Shown here: positions 59,087-64,000 of the stretch, piece after piece
How positions within the stretch are numbered: the stretch's first letter is position 1
How the letters are laid out: each line of letters starts with the position of its first letter
DNA from: Lewinellaceae bacterium
GTDB lineage: Bacteria; Bacteroidota; Bacteroidia; Chitinophagales; Saprospiraceae
Length of the DNA stretch: 64,000 nt
Assembly (NCBI GenBank): GCA_020636405.1
Contig: JACJXW010000005.1
Span: 806,001-870,000 of the forward strand
Direction of reading: 5' to 3'
Notes under the pieces: model-generated
Told to the model about the DNA's origin: nothing
Seen by the model: the letters and a program-made list of their open reading frames with translations, nothing else
Databases searched by the model: none
Program-made: the position numbers and the translations under genes

Positions 59087-60184
59087 ATGAGAACTGTAGT
59101 ACTTTCCATTGGCCTTATGCTGTTTGCCTTCTCTTCCCTGTTTGCGCAGGAAGGAGGCGCCGTTGCCGATTCTGACACTACCATATACGAAGCGGTGGAA
59201 CAAATGCCCCGTTTTCCGGCTTGCGAAAAACTGGACACTACCATCCAGGTGAAGAACCAGTGCGCTCAGCAGGCTTTGTTGTCCCTGATGTACAAGAATA
59301 TATCCTATCCGCTGGAGGCCCGGCAGAATGATATCGAAGGAACCGTCGTCGTCAGCTTTGTGGTAGAGAAGGATGGCAGCCTGAGCAACTTCAAGATCGT
59401 CAAGGACATTGGCGGCGGCTGCGGGCTGGAAGTGCTGCGCGTGGTGGAAGGCATCAACGAGGCTGGTATCTTATGGGTGCCGGGAATGAACAACGGACAG
59501 GTGGTGCGGGCCCGTTTCAACCTGCCCATCAAGTTCAAATTGGAGGAAGTACCTCCCTACACCATTATCGGCCGGGACACAGTGTATACGCAGTTTGAAA
59601 AACCACTGGAATTTAAAGGTGGTGATGAAGCCCTGCAGGCCTACCTTACCGAAAACCTGGAATACCCGGCCTCGGGCAATGATTCCTGCCTGATGGGCCG
59701 TATCGAGCTGCAGGTCATGGTCCGTCCCAGTGGTGAGGTCCGCATCCTGGACCTCATCGACTACAGCGGCCTCGACTTCGACTTCTGGTACGAGGCCATC
59801 AGCCTGGCCACTTCCACCTACGGCAAGTGGGACCCTGCGGTCTTTGAGGGGCGCCAGGTTACAGCTGCTTATAACATCGCGTTGCCCTTCCTCCCGGAAG
59901 CTCCTGGCTGCCAGGAGCGCGTGAAAGAGTTCGAAACGGCCAACGCGCTGGCGGAAGAAGGCGCCAACCTGTTCGACAGCGGCGAGAAGGAAGCCGGGGT
60001 GGAGAAGCTTTCCCAGGCTGTCGCTATGTTCCCCAACAATGCCAACTACCTCCTCATGCGCGGCCAGGCCTACCTGGACATGAACCGCTTCGGGGAGGCC
60101 TGCGAAGACCTGACCCTGGCCCGGCGCATCTGTTTCATCGACTGGTACGACGGGGTGCTGCCGGTGATCTGTAAGCAGGAGTAG
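59087..60184 (+). CDS. Secreted protein with two TonB C-terminal domains and TPR-like repeats
   Basis: From the ATG at 59087 this is 365 residues with a signal peptide (MRTVVLSIGLMLFAFSSLFAQ). Two TonB_C-like modules follow: YPLEARQNDIEGTVVVSFVVEKDGSLSNFKIVKDIGGGCGLEVLRVV, and YPASGNDSCLMGRIELQVMVRPSGEVRILDLI. A C-terminal helical part has TPR character (ALAEEGANLFDSGEKEAGVEKLSQAV, NYLLMRGQAYLDMNRFGEA). Lacking the TonB membrane anchor and Pro-rich spacer, it is periplasmic and probably not an energy transducer. Its role is unknown. Confidence 0.85.
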   Translation: MRTVVLSIGLMLFAFSSLFAQEGGAVADSDTTIYEAVEQMPRFPACEKLDTTIQVKNQCAQQALLSLMYKNISYPLEARQNDIEGTVVVSFVVEKDGSLSNFKIVKDIGGGCGLEVLRVVEGINEAGILWVPGMNNGQVVRARFNLPIKFKLEEVPPYTIIGRDTVYTQFEKPLEFKGGDEALQAYLTENLEYPASGNDSCLMGRIELQVMVRPSGEVRILDLIDYSGLDFDFWYEAISLATSTYGKWDPAVFEGRQVTAAYNIALPFLPEAPGCQERVKEFETANALAEEGANLFDSGEKEAGVEKLSQAVAMFPNNANYLLMRGQAYLDMNRFGEACEDLTLARRICFIDWYDGVLPVICKQE

Positions 60185-60191
60185 AAAGGCT

Positions 60192-62489
60192 TCACAATAT
60201 CTGCAACTTCGCAAACTTCAACATGATCTTCCGCTCCTGCGGGTCCCCCGCATCCCGAAAGAAGATGGTGGCGATCCGGCTATCTTTCGCCCCGTCGATG
60301 CTCAGCACTTTGCCTTCGCCGAACTTGAGGTGCAGCACCTTCATACCCGTTTGGATCTCACTGGCTGCCGCTGGTTTGAAGTCCTTCGGGTCGATCCGCG
60401 GGATGGCGCTGTTGGCCGTCTGCCGTTTGAAGTGGCCGCTCACGCGGGCGCCGCTGCTGGCAGGTTCTGCGTTGTCCATGCGCTCCAGGCTACTGGTTTG
60501 GGAGCGCACATAGGCGGTGCTTTCTACATGTCGTCCGGGGACCTCCTCGAGGAAGCGGCTGGGCTCGTTGTAGCGCATCTGGCCGAAGCGGTAGCGGCTG
60601 TTGGCGAAGGAAAGGGTCAGGAACTGCTCGGCCCGGGTGATGGCCACGTAGAAGAGGCGCCGTTCCTCGTCCAGTCCTTCGGGGGTATCCAGGGAGAGAA
60701 AGGAAGGAAACAGCTTCTCTTCCAGGCCCACTACGAAGACGGATTTGAACTCCAGCCCCTTGGCGGCGTGGACGGACATGAGGGTGACGTGGTCTGTGGA
60801 GTCCTCATTATTATCCAGGTCGGTGAGCAGGGCGATGTTCTGCAGGTAGCTTGCCAATGATTTATCGGGTATAGTCTCGGTATCGATGACCGTGTCTTCC
60901 TCCACGAAGGATTTGATGCCGTCCAGCAGAGCGTTGACGTTTTCCAGGCGGTTCATGCCTTCCACGGTGGTGTCGTTCTTCAGCTCATCCAGGATGCCGG
61001 AGCGCTTGGCGATGGCGGCGGCCATTTCGTAGGCATTGTCGCTTTCCAGCCGCTGCATGAAGGATTTGATCATAGCCACGAAATCGTTGATGGCGTTCTG
61101 AGCGCGGGCGCCCATCTGGGCGCTGCCCAGGCATTGCCACATGGGCTTGTCCACCTTGCTGGCCAGGGCGCTGATCTTGTCAACGGTAGTGTTGCCGATG
61201 CCCCGCTTGGGGTAGTTGATGACGCGCCGCAGGGCTTCCTCATCGTTGGGGTTGACCGCCAGGCGCAGGTAGGCGATCACATCCTTCACTTCTTTTCGTT
61301 GGTAGAAGGACAGGCCGCCGAACACCCGGTAGGGGACATTGTACCGGCGCAGGTATTCCTCGAACACGCGGGATTGTGAGTTGGTCCGATAGAGAATGGC
61401 GATCTCGCTGTTGCTGAGGTGGAAGCGGTTCTTTTGTTCCAGGATGGTGTCGGCCACCCGCTTGCCTTCCTCTCCGTCGGTCAGTGCTTTGACTACTTTG
61501 ATCCGGTGTCCCTCGCCCTTATCTGACCAGATGGTCTTCTGGATCTGTTTGCGGTTGTAAGTGATCACGCTATTGGCCGCCTGCACGATGTGTTCGGTAG
61601 AGCGGTAGTTCTGCTCCAGCTTGAAGATCTGTATGCCGAAGGGTTTGAAATCGGCCTCAAAATCCAGGATGTTCTGGATAGTGGCTCCGCGGAAGGCGTA
61701 GATACTCTGGGCATCGTCGCCCACCACGCAGATATTTCGGGGGCTGCCGTCGTAGTTGATGAACTTGCGGATGATGGCGTACTGCAGGTGGTTGGTATCC
61801 TGAAACTCGTCGACCAGCAGATAGCGGAACTTCTGGCGGTACTTGTCGAGCACGCCGTCCGGATTTTTCTGGAACAGTTCGTAGAGGCGGAAGAGCAGGT
61901 CGTCGAAGTCCATAGCTCCCGAGCGTTTGCAGCGGGCGACGTATTTCTGATAGATGGCGTAGAGATGGGGGCGCTTGGCCATGCGGTCCTCCTGGCGCAG
62001 GGCCTCGTCCTTTTCATAGAGTTTGGGCGTGATGAGGTTGCTCTTGGCTGAAGAGATGCGGGAGCGAATGGCGTTGATGTTGTAGGCGTCTTTGCTCAGG
62101 TTCATCTCTTTGACGATAGCGCTGAGCACGCTTTTGGTATCGTCGGTATCGTAGATGGTAAAGTTGGAAGGGTAGCCGATCTTATCGGCCTCAACCCGCA
62201 GTATCCGGGCGAAAATGGAGTGGAAGGTGCCTGCCCACACCTTATTGGCGCGTTCGCCGACCACTTTGGCGATGCGTTCCTTCATCTCCCGGGCGGCCTT
62301 ATTGGTGAAGGTCAGCGCCAGGATCTCCCAGGGCGCAACGCCCTGTTCGATCAGATGGGCAATACGGTAGGTGAGCACGCGCGTCTTGCCTGAGCCCGGC
62401 CCGGCGACGACCAGCACAGGCCCTTCCGTATTCGTAACTGCGGCGCGCTGTACATCGTTGAGTTGCTGCAGGTAGTTGTTGTTTGCCAT
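60192..62489 (-). CDS. uvrD: UvrD/PcrA-type ATP-dependent DNA helicase
   Basis: This 765-residue superfamily 1A helicase has motif Q/I LNDVQRAAVTNTEGPVLVVAGPGSGKTRVLTYRI, AITFTNKAA-like LALTFTNKAAREM, DEFQDTNHLQYAII (II), VVGDDAQSIYAFRGA (III), LEQNYRST (IV), and VTLMSVHAAKGLEFKSVFVVGLEEKLFPS (V/VI), followed by FYVAITRAEQFL. It unwinds DNA 3' to 5' in excision and mismatch repair. The C-terminal Tudor-like end (GMKVLHLKFGEGKVLSIDG) matches PcrA/UvrD of Bacteroidota. It converges with the TonB-domain gene. Confidence 0.96.
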   Translation of the reverse strand: MANNNYLQQLNDVQRAAVTNTEGPVLVVAGPGSGKTRVLTYRIAHLIEQGVAPWEILALTFTNKAAREMKERIAKVVGERANKVWAGTFHSIFARILRVEADKIGYPSNFTIYDTDDTKSVLSAIVKEMNLSKDAYNINAIRSRISSAKSNLITPKLYEKDEALRQEDRMAKRPHLYAIYQKYVARCKRSGAMDFDDLLFRLYELFQKNPDGVLDKYRQKFRYLLVDEFQDTNHLQYAIIRKFINYDGSPRNICVVGDDAQSIYAFRGATIQNILDFEADFKPFGIQIFKLEQNYRSTEHIVQAANSVITYNRKQIQKTIWSDKGEGHRIKVVKALTDGEEGKRVADTILEQKNRFHLSNSEIAILYRTNSQSRVFEEYLRRYNVPYRVFGGLSFYQRKEVKDVIAYLRLAVNPNDEEALRRVINYPKRGIGNTTVDKISALASKVDKPMWQCLGSAQMGARAQNAINDFVAMIKSFMQRLESDNAYEMAAAIAKRSGILDELKNDTTVEGMNRLENVNALLDGIKSFVEEDTVIDTETIPDKSLASYLQNIALLTDLDNNEDSTDHVTLMSVHAAKGLEFKSVFVVGLEEKLFPSFLSLDTPEGLDEERRLFYVAITRAEQFLTLSFANSRYRFGQMRYNEPSRFLEEVPGRHVESTAYVRSQTSSLERMDNAEPASSGARVSGHFKRQTANSAIPRIDPKDFKPAAASEIQTGMKVLHLKFGEGKVLSIDGAKDSRIATIFFRDAGDPQERKIMLKFAKLQIL

Positions 62490-62518
62490 CTCTTTTTATT
62501 AATGAGTGAGTTAGTGTG

Positions 62519-62562
62519 GGAGCGAAGGAGTGAGGGAGGGCTACCATTCACTCCTTCGCTCC
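62519..62562. terminator. 15-bp perfect inverted repeat between the CMD and helicase genes
   Basis: Arms GGAGCGAAGGAGTGA (62519-62533) and TCACTCCTTCGCTCC (62548-62562) with a 14-base loop; the right arm overlaps the 3' end of the carboxymuconolactone-decarboxylase-like gene, whose minus-strand stop is at 62548. The helicase starts 30 bases further. It may terminate or attenuate transcription into the helicase. Confidence 0.5.
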
Positions 62563-62904
62563 TTCATTCCCTTCCAACGCTTCCCAGTACTCTACCGCCC
62601 GCCGGGTGTGCGGGATACAGATGGAGCCGCCCACCAGGTTGGCGATGGCGAAGACTTCATACAATTCGGCGCGGGTAACGCCCAACTCGTAGCAGGTGCC
62701 CAGGTGGTAGCGGATGCAGTCGTCGCAGCGCAGCACCATGGAAGCCACCAGTCCGAGCAGCTCTTTCGTCTTCTGCGAAAGCGCCCCCTCTTGATAAGCA
62801 TTTGTATCGAGATTGAAAAATCGCTTTAGTACTTTATTATCCTCCGCCAGGATTTTCTCATTCATCCGGGCCCTGTAGTCGTTGAATTCACTTACTAGAG
62901 ACAT
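62548..62904 (-). CDS. Carboxymuconolactone decarboxylase (CMD/AhpD-like) family protein
   Basis: This 118-residue helical protein carries the AhpD-like signature: KTKELLGLVASMVLRCDDCIRYHLGTCYELGVTRAEL (Cys-x-x-Cys with the downstream His), then VFAIANLVGGSICIPHTRRA. Members act as thiol-dependent peroxidase partners or decarboxylases; the CxxC-x2-His pattern favours an AhpD-like redox role. Start is the ATG at 62904. It is upstream of the helicase on the same strand. Confidence 0.92.
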   Translation of the reverse strand: MSLVSEFNDYRARMNEKILAEDNKVLKRFFNLDTNAYQEGALSQKTKELLGLVASMVLRCDDCIRYHLGTCYELGVTRAELYEVFAIANLVGGSICIPHTRRAVEYWEALEGNEGAKE

Positions 62905-63065
62905 AATCTTGGTAGTTTATGGTGAGTTGCTGGTTGCCGGTTGCCGGCAAAAAGAATTACCAATGGCCAACAACTAAAAATTTGCTGTATGCGGGGCAAA
63001 AGTAGGGAAAAACCATCTTATCCTCAATTTCGTTATCTTTCCTGAATCGAAAACAAGAAATTTTC

Positions 63066-64000
63066 ATGCCGGACGCTTTGATATACCTCGACAACAACGC
63101 CACTACCCCCTGCGATCCCCGCGTGGTGGAGGCCATGCTGCCCTATTTCTACGAAAAACCGGGCAATGCCGCCAGCCGCAATCACCCCTTCGGCTGGGTG
63201 GCCGACGAGGCGGTAAAGCAGGCGCGGGCCCAGGTGGCCCAGCTCATTCAGGCCGATCCCCGGGAGATCATTTTCACCTCCGGCGCTACCGAGTCCGACA
63301 ACTTGGCCTTGAAAGGGGTGTTCGAACTCTACCGCCGTAAGGGCGCCCACATCATTACGGTGAAAACCGAGCACAAGGCGGTGCTCGACGCCTGCGCCCA
63401 TCTGGAAAAGATGGGCGCCGAGGTGACTTACCTGGATGTCGATGCCGATGGTTTGATCAGCCTGGAAGCGCTCGACGCTTCCATTCGTCCGGATACGGTC
63501 CTGGTGTCCGTTATGTGGGCCAACAACGAGACCGGCGTCATCCAGCCTATGAAGGCCATCGGTGATATTTGCGACAAACACGGCGTTTTGCTGATGAGCG
63601 ACGCCACCCAGGCGGTGGGCAAGATCCCGGTCGACCCCAAAGCGGCGGGCGTACACCTGATGGCCTTCACCGCCCATAAGATGTACGGGCCCAAGGGGGC
63701 CGGCGCCCTCTATGTCAGCCGCCGGCAACCCCGTGTAAAGTTGGCCCCGCAGATCGACGGCGGCGGCCACGAGCAGGGCATGCGCTCGGGAACGCTCAAC
63801 GTGCCGGGCATCGTCGGCTTCGGCAAGGCGGCCGAACTGGCCGGCCAGGAGATGGAGCAAGAGGCCCTTCGCCTCCGGGTCTTGCGTGATAAACTGGAAA
63901 AGGCATTGCTGGAGCGGGTGGAAGAATCTTTTGTCAACGGCAGCCGGGAGCACCGGCTCGGGCACGTTGTCAACATCGCCTTTCGCCATGCGGAAGCGGA
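63066..64000 (+). CDS. Cysteine desulfurase (NifS/IscS family), 3' end beyond the window
   Basis: From the ATG at 63066 the frame is open to the right edge (311 codons visible). It is a class V aminotransferase-fold desulfurase: MPDALIYLDNNATTPCDPRV, EIIFTSGATESDNLALKG, ITVKTEHKAVLDAC, VMWANNETGVIQPM, SDATQAVGKIPVD and the PLP-binding Lys in LMAFTAHKMYGPKGAGALYV. It takes sulfur from cysteine for Fe-S clusters and other thio-compounds. The active-site Cys region lies beyond the edge, so the exact subclass cannot be judged. The 161 bases upstream show no clear promoter. Confidence 0.95.
   Translation, partial: MPDALIYLDNNATTPCDPRVVEAMLPYFYEKPGNAASRNHPFGWVADEAVKQARAQVAQLIQADPREIIFTSGATESDNLALKGVFELYRRKGAHIITVKTEHKAVLDACAHLEKMGAEVTYLDVDADGLISLEALDASIRPDTVLVSVMWANNETGVIQPMKAIGDICDKHGVLLMSDATQAVGKIPVDPKAAGVHLMAFTAHKMYGPKGAGALYVSRRQPRVKLAPQIDGGGHEQGMRSGTLNVPGIVGFGKAAELAGQEMEQEALRLRVLRDKLEKALLERVEESFVNGSREHRLGHVVNIAFRHAEA

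Noticed and set aside
63033..63989. Minus-strand 318-codon frame at the right edge
   Set aside because: The plus strand encodes an unmistakable cysteine desulfurase with the PLP lysine; the antisense frame is a shadow.

Overview
The window reads as chromosomal DNA of a moderately GC-rich member of the Bacteroidota, most likely a Saprospiraceae/Saprospiria-type bacterium. Supporting signs are a hybrid two-component regulator with a beta-propeller sensor, a TonB-dependent receptor paired with a DUF4249 lipoprotein, a T9SS-type C-terminal domain, DUF2480 and DUF4349 proteins, and promoters of the Bacteroidota TTTG / TAnnTTTG type (best example 33463-33493). No rRNA, tRNA, CRISPR array, intact transposase or integrase was seen.

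Region 1-16.4 kb is the unusual part. The minus strand from 16393 to 12138 holds a compact contractile-injection module: sheath, tube, VgrG-like spike and PAAR tip. The baseplate, ATPase, cap and second tube/sheath genes normally found in such loci are absent from this window. At its 3' edge a GNAT acetyltransferase is cut down to a C-terminal stub (12056-12136), as if the module had landed in or recombined with that gene. Further left on the same strand (5943 to beyond 1) is a tight operon of unfamiliar proteins. Two of them carry repeated Ser-Pro-Phe-Leu tags at the N-terminus, and one has an HESGH zinc-protease motif; these look like cargo or accessory proteins of an injection system. Between the two blocks lie a 1370-residue hybrid sensor regulator, a Crp/Fnr-type regulator and a secreted cyclase-family hydrolase.

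Region 16.5-33 kb is mostly ordinary. It holds a cupin, a DUF4349 lipoprotein, a decayed dihydrofolate-reductase-like gene, VOC and Uma2 proteins, and a complete methylmalonyl-CoA epimerase / sodium-pumping decarboxylase operon (24274 to 20026). After these come a CNNM/CorC-type protein, a TonB receptor with DUF4249, a lytic transglycosylase, DUF2480, ScpB, and a small AT-rich patch with an orphan three-helix membrane protein.

Region 33-49 kb carries dispersed aromatic/acyl-CoA genes: a PaaY-like hexapeptide protein, the bifunctional ring-opening enzyme PaaZ and an enoyl-CoA hydratase. Each has a recognisable Bacteroidota promoter. Among them are a TIGR03032 / FG-GAP pair, a PqqB-like hydrolase, a sodium symporter, an effector-associated-domain plus TIR protein, and a fused E1 alpha/beta 2-oxoacid dehydrogenase. 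Region 49-64 kb has feoAB behind a DtxR-like palindrome, several secreted peptidases and envelope proteins, a patch of decayed gene fragments (57.1-57.6 kb), a UvrD/PcrA helicase, a carboxymuconolactone decarboxylase family protein, and the start of a cysteine desulfurase running off the right edge.

Intergenic DNA holds several long perfect or near-perfect inverted repeats (29274, 30472, 37468, 38774, 43420, 62519) and an AATC-rich tandem repeat (19919-20025). Some are plausible terminators between convergent genes; others look like MITE/REP-type elements.
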